A DNA stretch of 64,000 nucleotides from an uncultured Senegalimassilia sp. (GTDB taxonomy: Bacteria; Actinomycetota; Coriobacteriia; Coriobacteriales; Eggerthellaceae), in contig NZ_CAKUAT010000005.1 of assembly GCF_934636665.1 (NCBI RefSeq), forward strand, positions 1-64,000, read 5' to 3'. Positions 33,972 to 42,344 of this stretch are shown here, one piece after another. The translations under genes and the position numbers were made by a program. Positions within the stretch are counted from its first letter, which is position 1. Each line of letters begins with the position of its first letter. The notes below the pieces were generated by a model. The model saw nothing but the letters and a program-made list of their open reading frames with translations, had not been told where the DNA came from and did not search any database.

Positions 33972-36900
33972 TTATTTGTAGGAACCGAGCTTGTCGCTCA
34001 GCTGGCCTTTGTTGCTGTACTGGCCGAGGACATCGCTTCCGCGCTCGCCCTTGGGCAGCTTGCCGGTGGCCAGAGCCTCCGGGGACTGGATGGACGGGTT
34101 GCAGCCCTTCGCATCCATGTTGGCGAACGTCAGCTCCACCTTGGCGTCGGCCAGACGCGGGTCGTTGGACAGCCATTCCTTCAGACGCGGGTCGTTGGCG
34201 TTCGTGATGGCGGGGTTGCCCTGCGGGTCGCACGGCACCGGGTTCTTGAACGGGGAGTTCTCCGCCGTCGCCTTATAGATCAGCGCAGGGATGCCGCGCA
34301 GCTGCGAGGCGCCGCACACCCAGCACTGGGCGTACTTGTCCATGCAGCAGTTGATGCCGACCAGCTCGAAGCCGTGGCTTGCGGTGTCCATCTCGGGGTA
34401 CCACCAGGCGTGGTTCGCGTTGATGGTGCCTTCCTTGATGCCGTAGTACAGGTCGGCAACCTCGCGGACAGCGCCCCACGGAGTGCGGATCCAGACCCAA
34501 TCGCCCTGCTCGATGTTCATGCGAGCAGCGTCCTTCGGGTTGATCTCAACACGCGGGGACGGCCACAGCTCGCGGCACCACGGCAGCTGACGATGCTCGG
34601 AGTGGAAGTACACAGGCTGGCGGGAACCAGTGGTCATGATGAACGCGTGGTCGTCGCCGTACTTCTGCAGGTTCTCCCTGTACTCTTCCATCAAATGATC
34701 GCCCTTGTAGTTGTCATTGATGTAGGAGTCACTCGTCTTGATCTGGTCGGCCTGGTCCTTGTGGTAGTAGCGCGGAGCTTCCACCTTGGAGTTCTTCGGC
34801 TCGAACCAGTGCGGGAACTTGTCGATATCCGGGATCTTGCCGTCGTAGGCGGCGCGGTCCGGGCTGCAGGTTTCCGCGAAGGTCTTCGTGCTGTCGGGGA
34901 TGTACGTCTCGGCGATGGTGGACCAGATCTCGACCTTGGCGGTCGGGGTCATGAACGCGCACTTCTCGTCGACGGCGGCGTACAGGTTGTAACCACCCTG
35001 CTGACGACGGTAGCCCATCTCCCAGCGGCGATACGTGCCCCAACGCTCGGGATGCCACTTGCGGCAGTCGAACCAGCCTTCCTTCTGGAACTTCGCAGCG
35101 TACTGCGGGAAGTCGGGGCCGTCCGGGAACTCTTCGGTCTTCCACCAGTCGGTGGCGTCCTTGAGCACGCGGTACTCCTGCTCTTCGTACGTGACGTTGC
35201 CGCCCATTTGCACGAAGTTGTTGTAGTCCAGGTTGTTCCACTCGTCGTACTCGGGGTCGCGGTTGTTCCACACCACGCCCATAGCCTTGTACAGGCAGAT
35301 AACGGCAACCGGGTCGTAGATGCAGTCGCCCATAGGCTCGACAGCACGCTGACCAGCACCGAACAGACCGCCGGCGCCCTGGGACACGCGGCCGGTGTTG
35401 ACCTCGAGCCAGTGCAGGACGGGGATGACGATGTCGGCGCAGCCGTTGTTCGGGCAGCTCCACAGGTTGAAGTCCAGCCAGAAGTCCAGGCGAGTCAGTG
35501 CTTCCCAAGCCTCAAGCAGGTTGGACTCGTTCATGAAGTCGCCGGACATGCACACGCCGCCGTGAATCTGGTACGGGGTGTCGATGCCGTTGATGGAGTC
35601 CCAAATGGTTGCGGAGTCAGCCCAGCGGTTCCAGTAGCGCAGCAGCGGGAAGCGCTCAGCGGAAATCTGCTTCTCGTTGCTCTGGAACGAGGTCTTCAGA
35701 CCAGGCCAGGAACGCGAGCTCTTGTACGCGCCGCCCTTGCGCTCTGCAATCCAGTGCGCCTCGTCGTGCGTGGGCACATGGTTACCGTAGCGCTCGGCCA
35801 GCGGGGACTTCTCGTCGATGAGGTACTGCACAAAGTTCTGGATCAGCGGGATCTGGTCCTCGATGGACAGGTCGCGCGGGGTGTTGCCCAGCTCCATGGT
35901 GCCAATACCGTCGCGGATGCCCCAGTCGCGCGGCTCGTGGTCGGTGACCAGCATGTTCGCGCGGCCGCAGCAGCCGTCGACCTCGGCCTTGGAAGAACCG
36001 CGGTTGCCGGCGGGCTCGTCGGAGTTGCCGGTGATGCAGGCGATGATCTGCAGGGCGCGGGAGTTCTGCACCGCGTGGCCCGTTTGGTCGGGAGCCAGCT
36101 GATAGTGGATGCCGCCGTTGCCATGCAGCGGGTTCAGGCGCGTGGTGTAGATCTTCACGGCCTCGACAACCTTCTCAGCCGGAACCTCGGTCACGCTCTC
36201 GCAGTACTCGGGCGTGTACTCGGAAAGGCTGTCGGAGAAAGCTTCCCAAACGGTGCCGGCCTTGATGGTGGTGCCGTTCTTCAGCTTGATGTCAACGCCG
36301 CCGGGGAACAGCGCGGGGTTCTTCGGCAGACCCATGGGGTTGGACTTCTTGCCGCCCTCGTTGCCCTCGTTCCAGTACGCGTCGTACGTGGGGTCGGCCG
36401 GGTCGGCGAAGTGCGACGGGTCGGGCAGCCACGCGTCGGCGATGATGGGCTTGTAGGGGTGCTCGATCCACGTACCGGTGGTCGGGATCTTGTGCTTCTC
36501 GCCCTCCCACTGGCAGGCCTCGGCGTCCCAGTAGGTCGGCTTGTTGTTGTTCTCATCCCAGCAGATAAAGCGGCGGTAGCTGTACTGCTCCGGCGCCGGC
36601 TCCCACCACTGGCTGATCCATTCGCGGTCAACGTCGGCCTCGGTCAGGATACGGGACTCCATGTCGATGCCGCCGTTCATCTCCTGGAACCAGCCCTTCT
36701 TCGTGCGGCCGTCCTTCTCAGGATTCCACAGGAACGGGGCGTTGGTCCAACGGCGAACGAACAGATCGTCGTAAGCTTCGTTGTCCAGAATCCACTTGAG
36801 CCACGTCAGCGACAAGCACAGGTCGGTACCAACACGCAGCGGCAGCCACAGGTCGGCTTCCTTTCCCAGCGGCGTCATGCGCGGGTCAACCAATATATGC

Positions 36901-37616
36901 TTGTAAGCGCGCTGGCTGCAGTCTACAACGGTACGGTTCGTGGAGTCGTAGTTGGAATACTCAGCTGCGGTGCCCCACTGCACGTACACGAGCGGACCCT
37001 GCTCGACTTCCATCCAGGGCGAACCGATTTCGTCGGTCAGGATACCGGCAAAGTGGCGCGGGCCCTTGCAGATCTCGTACGCCAGGTGGGCGTTCGGGGT
37101 CGGGAAGATGGACTTCAGGGTGCCGTACGGGGGCTGCGCCCACACGCGGGACGTGCCGCCCATGGCGAAGTTGGCTTCGCCGCCGTACTTGGAGACGATC
37201 TCGTTGAACTTGGCGCCAGCCTCGTCAAAGGCGTCGGCCAGGGAAATGCGGACCCAACCGGGATCGTCCTCGCCCTTGGGTTTCGTGCGCTTCAAGCAGT
37301 AGCGCAAACGATCGGGATGGTACAGTGCGAGCATCGACGATTGAGACTTCGCGCAGCAGTGGCCGCGGCTGTGAGCGTTGGATTCGTCGCCCTCAACCTT
37401 GATCACCTTGTTGTCCTGGACGGTAACCCACGTACCGCACTCAACTTTACCGCAAGCGCGGCAGCAAGAACGGATGCGCTTCACTTCACCGGCCGTCGGA
37501 TCAGCACCCTCGGCCAGAGCCGCGGACGGCGCTGCTGCGAACCCCACGGTTGCGGCAGCACCCGCCATAGCGGACGCCTTCAGGAAGCTGCGGCGAGTCA
37601 AAGAAAGTTTCGCCAT
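33972..37616 (-). CDS. Large Tat-exported Mo-bis-MGD oxidoreductase, substrate unknown
   Basis: A 1214-residue catalytic subunit of the DMSO-reductase superfamily. The Tat signal (LTRRSFLKASAMAG) runs to about residue 36. A [4Fe-4S] motif follows: C52-x2-C55-x4-C60-x26-C87. Pterin-binding patterns include DPRMTPLGKEADLWLPLRVGTD and a C-terminal molybdopterin dinucleotide domain (about 1020-1180). It is far longer than DmsA or NapA (about 800) and closer to the large enzymes related to pyrogallol transhydroxylase and to the catechol dehydroxylases of Eggerthellaceae; that relation is from memory of the family, not a search. ATG 37616 follows GGAGG. It heads the DmsB/DmsC/NapG/NapH-like operon. 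Confidence 0.93.
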   Translation of the reverse strand: MAKLSLTRRSFLKASAMAGAAATVGFAAAPSAALAEGADPTAGEVKRIRSCCRACGKVECGTWVTVQDNKVIKVEGDESNAHSRGHCCAKSQSSMLALYHPDRLRYCLKRTKPKGEDDPGWVRISLADAFDEAGAKFNEIVSKYGGEANFAMGGTSRVWAQPPYGTLKSIFPTPNAHLAYEICKGPRHFAGILTDEIGSPWMEVEQGPLVYVQWGTAAEYSNYDSTNRTVVDCSQRAYKHILVDPRMTPLGKEADLWLPLRVGTDLCLSLTWLKWILDNEAYDDLFVRRWTNAPFLWNPEKDGRTKKGWFQEMNGGIDMESRILTEADVDREWISQWWEPAPEQYSYRRFICWDENNNKPTYWDAEACQWEGEKHKIPTTGTWIEHPYKPIIADAWLPDPSHFADPADPTYDAYWNEGNEGGKKSNPMGLPKNPALFPGGVDIKLKNGTTIKAGTVWEAFSDSLSEYTPEYCESVTEVPAEKVVEAVKIYTTRLNPLHGNGGIHYQLAPDQTGHAVQNSRALQIIACITGNSDEPAGNRGSSKAEVDGCCGRANMLVTDHEPRDWGIRDGIGTMELGNTPRDLSIEDQIPLIQNFVQYLIDEKSPLAERYGNHVPTHDEAHWIAERKGGAYKSSRSWPGLKTSFQSNEKQISAERFPLLRYWNRWADSATIWDSINGIDTPYQIHGGVCMSGDFMNESNLLEAWEALTRLDFWLDFNLWSCPNNGCADIVIPVLHWLEVNTGRVSQGAGGLFGAGQRAVEPMGDCIYDPVAVICLYKAMGVVWNNRDPEYDEWNNLDYNNFVQMGGNVTYEEQEYRVLKDATDWWKTEEFPDGPDFPQYAAKFQKEGWFDCRKWHPERWGTYRRWEMGYRRQQGGYNLYAAVDEKCAFMTPTAKVEIWSTIAETYIPDSTKTFAETCSPDRAAYDGKIPDIDKFPHWFEPKNSKVEAPRYYHKDQADQIKTSDSYINDNYKGDHLMEEYRENLQKYGDDHAFIMTTGSRQPVYFHSEHRQLPWCRELWPSPRVEINPKDAARMNIEQGDWVWIRTPWGAVREVADLYYGIKEGTINANHAWWYPEMDTASHGFELVGINCCMDKYAQCWVCGASQLRGIPALIYKATAENSPFKNPVPCDPQGNPAITNANDPRLKEWLSNDPRLADAKVELTFANMDAKGCNPSIQSPEALATGKLPKGERGSDVLGQYSNKGQLSDKLGSYK

Positions 37617-37659
37617 ATGCCCCTCCTCTCCTTTTCTGATTCGTTTCTCCTTCGTCTCC

Positions 37660-37771
37660 CGCATTGGGAACGCGGCGCCGTGCCGGCACCCTGCCTCCGC
37701 CTGCAAGGGGGAAGGGAGGGAGGAGGTGGCGGCCGGGCCGGATGCGGCTACGGCGCGGCGTTCCCAATGCG
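37660..37771 (-). repeat. 21-bp inverted repeat in the molybdoenzyme leader
   Basis: Arms at 37660-37680 and 37751-37771 are complementary over 21 bp with one mismatch (core CGCATTGGGAACGC / GCGTTCCCAATGCG). They enclose 70 bp of purine/pyrimidine-biased sequence, so the transcript could fold into a long hairpin before the ribosome site. Confidence 0.75.
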
Positions 37772-37838
37772 ATGATCCGATGGTACGGCGGTGCGCCGGA
37801 CGGGAATCATAAGGGTGGGATTGTATGAGCGCGCGCAT

Positions 37839-37857
37839 ATCATCCTTGCGGGATGAT
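37839..37857. promoter_or_regulatory. Dyad ATCATCC-N5-GGATGAT near the molybdoenzyme promoter
   Basis: A perfect 7-bp dyad centred about 23 bp upstream of a TACAAT hexamer that has no good -35. The position suits an activator of the molybdoenzyme operon. It does not resemble the CCCTC palindromes near aor. Confidence 0.5.
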
Positions 37858-37980
37858 TTTGCGCTGAACAGGGCATTTATACTTTGCTTAGCGAAGAGGA
37901 CACAGGCGGATGACCTGGGGCGGGCCCGATTCGGGTAGCCCGCCGGGCATTCGCCGAACGAAGAGTTAGGGGTACAGGAC

Positions 37981-38823
37981 ATGGCAAAACCAAGGCCTTC
38001 GATGACGCTGATATTGGACCTGGACGAGCGCGTGGATTCCGAGGATCTGCGCCTGGAGATCGGCCGCAGCTACGCCTACGTGGGGTCGACGCTGGTGCGC
38101 ACGCACGCCGCCGCGGGCGAGGACGCCCCGGTGGAGAACACCATGCGCATGTTGGTGAAGCTGGGCACGCGCCAGTACCTGGCGGCCGGCGAGGAAGGCT
38201 CCAACGAGCTGTGGAACGACGTGATGCGCGATTGGTTCCGCAACCAGTTCCGCAAGCTTGGCAACCAGGCGCTCATCTACAACAAGCGCCAGAAGGAAAT
38301 GGAAGACGGGAGCGAGCTTGCGTTCACGTGGCTTGAGGTGGACCTGCAGAACGGCACGCTGCCCGTGCGCCTGCATATGGACGACGTGAGCGGCATCGCC
38401 GAGGACGCCGCCGACATGCTCTCGCTCGTGCGCGACGCCTACAATGAGGGCAAGCTGGGCGATGCCGGCTCGATCGCCCGCGTGAGCATGCCCTCCGACG
38501 AGGATTGGGCCGCGCAGGTGGAAGCCGGCGCCGTCGCATTCGCCGAGCGCAAGGCCGCCGAGGAGGCAGCCGCCGCCGAGGCCGAGGCAGCTGCCGAAGC
38601 CGAACGCGTCGCCGCCGAAAAGGCCGCGGCCGAGGCGTTCCTGGAGTCGCCCGAGCTAGTGGAGGCCGACGCGCGCGCCGCTGCGGGCGAAGGCGCCGTC
38701 GACGGCGGCGGCATGGAGCCGCCGGAGCTTGTGTTCGAACTTGATGAGCCTACGTTCACGCCGACGTACCGCACGTGGACCGTGGAGTATACTGACGGCA
38801 CGAGCAAGGTGTTCCAGGCCTAA
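37981..38823 (+). CDS. Unknown protein with Ala/Glu coiled-coil region
   Basis: Not recognised. 280 residues: a folded-looking N-terminal part (about 1-180, with WNDVMRDWFRNQFRKLGNQALIYNKRQKEM), a helical Ala/Glu-rich stretch (about 180-225) likely to be a coiled coil, and a C-terminal segment ending in YRTWTVEYTDGTSKVFQA. No signal or membrane segment. It is followed 163 bp later by a helicase gene on the same strand, which may or may not be a functional link. Confidence 0.82.
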   Translation: MAKPRPSMTLILDLDERVDSEDLRLEIGRSYAYVGSTLVRTHAAAGEDAPVENTMRMLVKLGTRQYLAAGEEGSNELWNDVMRDWFRNQFRKLGNQALIYNKRQKEMEDGSELAFTWLEVDLQNGTLPVRLHMDDVSGIAEDAADMLSLVRDAYNEGKLGDAGSIARVSMPSDEDWAAQVEAGAVAFAERKAAEEAAAAEAEAAAEAERVAAEKAAAEAFLESPELVEADARAAAGEGAVDGGGMEPPELVFELDEPTFTPTYRTWTVEYTDGTSKVFQA

Positions 38824-38986
38824 GGGCCTTGCGGGGCCCGCGAGCGCGCCCCAGCGCCGAACCGCCGCGCTCCCCTGAAGGCGCCGCGTGCGCGGCAACG
38901 CCTTCGCCACCTTTTGAAAACCGCCCCGCCGCGTGCTACGCGCAGGCGACGGGGCCCCAGATAGCCGCTACCGAAGGGAGTTTCAC

Positions 38987-40951
38987 ATGATAGATACCAT
39001 CGCCGCATTCGATGGGCGCCTCGCCAAGGTCGAGGGCGCCGAGCGCAGCGGCAAGACGCAGGCGCTCGTGGCGCGCTGCGCGCACCTTATCCAGAACGGG
39101 GAAGCTCCCGCATCCATCTTGGTAGCGGTCACTAACAACTTCGCCGCGCAGGCCTTCCGCAAGCGTCTGCGCCGCGCCCTTCCCGCAAACCTCGTCGGCG
39201 CCGCCCTGTCGGTGCGCGTGAGCACCGCACTCGACGCCGCCGTGTCGGTGCTCGACGAGCCCGCCGCCCGCGAGGCCACCGGCCGCGTGCCGCGCATCCT
39301 GAACAGCGCGGAGTACAACTTCTTCCTGGAGGATTTGAAGACCATCGGCGAGCATCCGCGCAAGCTGCGCAGCATGCTGGGCTTCCTGGACCGCAAGATG
39401 GCCGGCTACGAGCCGCGCGAGGAATGGAACGCCGGCACCGCCGCGGACAATCTGCTCGCCTACGCCACGCGCATTCTGAAGCTGCGCGGCGCCATGCTGG
39501 CCGGCGAGGTCCCCATGCTGGCCGCCGACTTCCTGAAAAGCGATGCCGGCGAGGGTGCTCGCGGCAGCTTCGCCTATGTGCTGGCCGACGACTTCCAGAA
39601 CTTCTCCCACGCCGAGCAGACGGTGCTGTGCCTACTGGCCGACAAGCAGATCATGGTGACGGGCAACCCCAACCAGATGATGTCCAAGCGCGGCAACCAC
39701 CCCTACGTAGAGGGATTCCTGAAGTTCGAGGCCGTGCGCCGCGACGTGGAGGTGTTCCACCTGCAGGGCGCGTTCGGAAACCCGCAGGTCATCGCGCTGG
39801 CCGATGCGCTGTGCACCGAGGGCGACATGGATAGCGCCTACATCGCCGGCAGCGTCACGCCCATCGAGCGCGGCGCCGGGGCCGAGGGCCTGCCGCAAGG
39901 CGTCCAGTCCATCAAGTGGAACACGCCCGAGGACGAGCTCAACGGCCTGACGAAGTACCTGCGCAAGCTGCTGGACGGCCAGGAGGACGCGCGCGAGGCC
40001 AACACCTGCGTGGTCGTTCCCAACCGCCGCTGGGCCGTGATGGTGGAGAAGATGCTGCGCCGCCGCGGCTTCAACGTGTCGGCCGCCGGCGCCGCCGGCA
40101 CGCTTGCGGGCGACCCGCGCGACTCCACGCGCTCCCGCGCGCTCGTGGCGTACACGAAGCTGGGGCTGCTGGCCGACCCCACCGACATGATCGCGTGGCG
40201 CAGCTGGTGCGGCTTCGACAACGCGCTGACGAACTCCGACGCCTGGATGGGCCTGCAGGACTTCGCCGAGGCCGAGGGCCTTACGCTGTACCAGGCGCTC
40301 CAGCAGGTGGGCAATGCCGGTTTCGGCGCGAAGGAGCCGTTCCTGCGCGCCCGCACGCTGGCCGAGAAATGGCGCTCCGGCCAGGACTTCCTTGAGAAGA
40401 ACGCCACGCGCCGCGGCTTCGGCCTCATGAAGGCCATCGGCGCCGAGGGCATCAGCGAGTTCGAGGCCGTCGCCGCCGACATGGCGGGCGACGAGACGGC
40501 GAAGACCCTGCTCGAGCTCGAGCAGGCCGCCATCTCCGACCCGGTGTGGACCGAGGACCCGCACGTCGTGCACATCTGCCTGCCGCAGAACCTGTGCGGC
40601 ACCGAGTACGACAACATGTTCGTGGTCGGCTGCATCGACGGCTTCTTCCCGCAGCGCAACGCCTTCGAGGTGATCAGCACCGACGGCGAGCGCAACCGCA
40701 TCATGGACTCCGAGCGCCGCGACTTCATGGGCGGCGTGGCGAAGGCCAAGCACCTGCTGGTGCTGTCGCACTTCAGCAAGGCCGAGCTGGAGCTGGCCGA
40801 GCGCACGAAGATGCAGGTGATGCGCGTGAAGAGCGAGAACGGCAAGCGCATGGCCATCGTGCGCCCGTCCTGCTTCCTGAGCGAGGCCGGCGACGCCGCC
40901 CCCACCACCATAGGCGGCCAGGCGCTTCTGGCAGAGTACGGCCTGAACTAG
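38987..40951 (+). CDS. UvrD/Rep-like superfamily 1 helicase
   Basis: A 654-residue protein with a P-loop near the N-terminus (VEGAERSGKTQALV), a Walker-B-like LADDFQNFS, a motif III-like VTGNPNQM and C-terminal motifs resembling UvrD motif V/VI (QNLCGTEYDNMFVVGCIDGFFP; ERRDFMGGVAKAKHLLVLSHF). The DEXQ-type residue pattern is altered (LADDFQ instead of the DE-x-QD core), so it may be a divergent or specialised helicase. ATG 38987 follows GGGAG. Role in DNA repair is likely from the family; not more can be said. Confidence 0.8.
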   Translation: MIDTIAAFDGRLAKVEGAERSGKTQALVARCAHLIQNGEAPASILVAVTNNFAAQAFRKRLRRALPANLVGAALSVRVSTALDAAVSVLDEPAAREATGRVPRILNSAEYNFFLEDLKTIGEHPRKLRSMLGFLDRKMAGYEPREEWNAGTAADNLLAYATRILKLRGAMLAGEVPMLAADFLKSDAGEGARGSFAYVLADDFQNFSHAEQTVLCLLADKQIMVTGNPNQMMSKRGNHPYVEGFLKFEAVRRDVEVFHLQGAFGNPQVIALADALCTEGDMDSAYIAGSVTPIERGAGAEGLPQGVQSIKWNTPEDELNGLTKYLRKLLDGQEDAREANTCVVVPNRRWAVMVEKMLRRRGFNVSAAGAAGTLAGDPRDSTRSRALVAYTKLGLLADPTDMIAWRSWCGFDNALTNSDAWMGLQDFAEAEGLTLYQALQQVGNAGFGAKEPFLRARTLAEKWRSGQDFLEKNATRRGFGLMKAIGAEGISEFEAVAADMAGDETAKTLLELEQAAISDPVWTEDPHVVHICLPQNLCGTEYDNMFVVGCIDGFFPQRNAFEVISTDGERNRIMDSERRDFMGGVAKAKHLLVLSHFSKAELELAERTKMQVMRVKSENGKRMAIVRPSCFLSEAGDAAPTTIGGQALLAEYGLN

Positions 40952-40999
40952 GCCGCAATCGGACATGAGCGGGCTTTGCACAGGAGCGCGGCCCGCAAG

Positions 41000-41033
41000 C
41001 GCAGGGGGCGCGGCACCAGCCGCGCCCCCTGCG
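41000..41033 (+). terminator. Perfect 15-bp hairpin after the helicase gene
   Basis: CGCAGGGGGCGCGGC pairs with GCCGCGCCCCCTGCG around ACCA, 48 bp after the stop. No T-run follows. Confidence 0.65.
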
Positions 41034-41058
41034 TGCGTTCAGGGTTGCACCTTCCAAA

Positions 41059-41220
41059 CTTCTGGGCGGTTTTGCAGGCGATTTCGCGGAAATCTGGTTT
41101 TCGGCGTGATTGCGACCTGGGGTTTTACGTCTTGCGGAGCAAAACAGCCCTTTCAAACCGCCCAGAAGTCCGAGAGAGACGAGCAAATCCGACCCTTCTT
41201 TCTGCAAAACCGCCCAGAAG
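41059..41220. repeat. 19-bp inverted repeat with a third internal copy
   Basis: CTTCTGGGCGGTTTTGCAG at 41059-41077 is the perfect reverse complement of 41202-41220. A shorter copy, AAACCGCCCAGAAG, lies at 41155-41168. The layout resembles a small mobile or palindromic intergenic element; no target-site duplication is obvious. Confidence 0.7.
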
Positions 41221-41367
41221 ATCTACTTATATGACAGCGTCCATATGATGCGCAGTAGACTTGCAGCAAAAGCATGATTCCCCACCAGCAGATTTCCCGA
41301 AATGTCCGGGGAACGTGGCTTTGCGCTGCCGTACAATCGGGGAAGTTTTCAGATGAGGAGTTGCATT

Positions 41368-42174
41368 ATGGCCGTTATCGATGCGCATGCGCATATCTAC
41401 CCCGACAAAATCGCCCCGAAGGCCGTGGAGGCCGTCGGAGATTTCTACAACGTTGACATGTTCGGCGATGGCACCGCCGACGGTCTACTTGCGGCGAAGG
41501 ACCGCGCACCCATCACGCACTTCATCGTGCACTCCGTGGCAACCACCGCGCACGCCGTCACCGCCATCAACGACTTCATCGCGAAGCAATGCCAAGCGCA
41601 CCCCGAATTCATCGGCTTCGCCGCCATGCAGCAGGACTTCGAGGACCCCGCAGCCGAGCTGCAGCGCGCCGTCGATCTGGGCCTGCGCGGCATCAAGCTG
41701 CACCCCGACACGCAGAAGGTGGACATGGACGACCCGCGCCTTATGGAGGTGTACGCCATCTGCGAGCAGCTGGGGCTTCCCGTGGTCATCCACACGGGCG
41801 ACTACCGTTACGATTACTCGCACCCGCGCCGCCTGGTGAACATCCTGCGCACGTTCCCCGACCTGGTGGTAGATGCGGCGCATTTCGGCTGCTGGTCGCG
41901 CTACGAAGTGGGCTACGACATCCTGCACGAGGTGGCCATGAACGACCGCGTGTTCCTGGACGAGTCCAGCTCGCAGTACTTCCTGGGGCAGCGCCGCACG
42001 GTGGAGCTCACGCGCATGTGGGGCACCGACCGCATCATGTTCGGCAGCGACTTCCCCATGTGGGACCCCGCCGAGGAGTACCGCACGCTTACCACCGCCG
42101 GGTTCACCGAGGACGAGCTGGAGAACATCCTATGGCACAACGCCGAGCGCTTCGCCGGCGTGAAGGTCGAGTAG
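41368..42174 (+). CDS. Amidohydrolase-2 family metal-dependent hydrolase
   Basis: A 268-residue TIM-barrel hydrolase of the amidohydrolase-2 (ACMSD-like) type. Metal ligands are seen as HAHIYP (HxH) at the N-terminus, IKLHPD, VIHTGD and the late FGSDFPMWDP. ATG 41368 is 8 nt after GGAG. Family members act as decarboxylases or hydrolases on small aromatic or lactone substrates. No neighbours point to a pathway. Confidence 0.9.
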   Translation: MAVIDAHAHIYPDKIAPKAVEAVGDFYNVDMFGDGTADGLLAAKDRAPITHFIVHSVATTAHAVTAINDFIAKQCQAHPEFIGFAAMQQDFEDPAAELQRAVDLGLRGIKLHPDTQKVDMDDPRLMEVYAICEQLGLPVVIHTGDYRYDYSHPRRLVNILRTFPDLVVDAAHFGCWSRYEVGYDILHEVAMNDRVFLDESSSQYFLGQRRTVELTRMWGTDRIMFGSDFPMWDPAEEYRTLTTAGFTEDELENILWHNAERFAGVKVE

Positions 42175-42313
42175 CAGGGCGAACGCGCGGTTGAAGCCGC
42201 GGATGCGCAGCTGCCAGGTCGGCTCGCCGGGTTCCGGCCCTCCGCGAACGCGCTCAGCAACCTGCGTCGGAAGGCGACGGCAAAAGCGCCGGACGGAATA
42301 CATCGCACGAAGC

Positions 42314-42343
42314 AAGAAGGCCTCCCGGTTGGGAGGCCTTCTT
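42314..42343. terminator. Bidirectional terminator between convergent genes
   Basis: AAGAAGGCCTCCC pairs with GGGAGGCCTTCTT around GGTT. It lies one base outside the stop of the CNNM-type gene on the minus strand and 140 bp after the amidohydrolase. Confidence 0.85.
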
Positions 42344-42344
42344 G

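Larger units (their letters stand above)
37617..37980. other. Divergent control region of the molybdoenzyme operon
   Basis: 364 bp containing a 21-bp inverted repeat, a TACAAT on the minus strand (37820-37825 complement) and a dyad upstream of it (both listed). No gene is seen. Confidence 0.55.
40952..41367. other. Intergenic region with hairpin and repeats
   Basis: 416 bp after the helicase gene. It contains a perfect 15-bp hairpin and three copies of an AACCGCCCAGAAG element (both listed). No gene is convincing. Confidence 0.6.

Noticed and set aside
33951..37775. 1274-codon open frame on the plus strand
   Set aside because: It is antisense to the molybdoenzyme, whose Tat signal, Fe-S motif and ribosome site are clear. 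High G+C leaves the opposite strand open.
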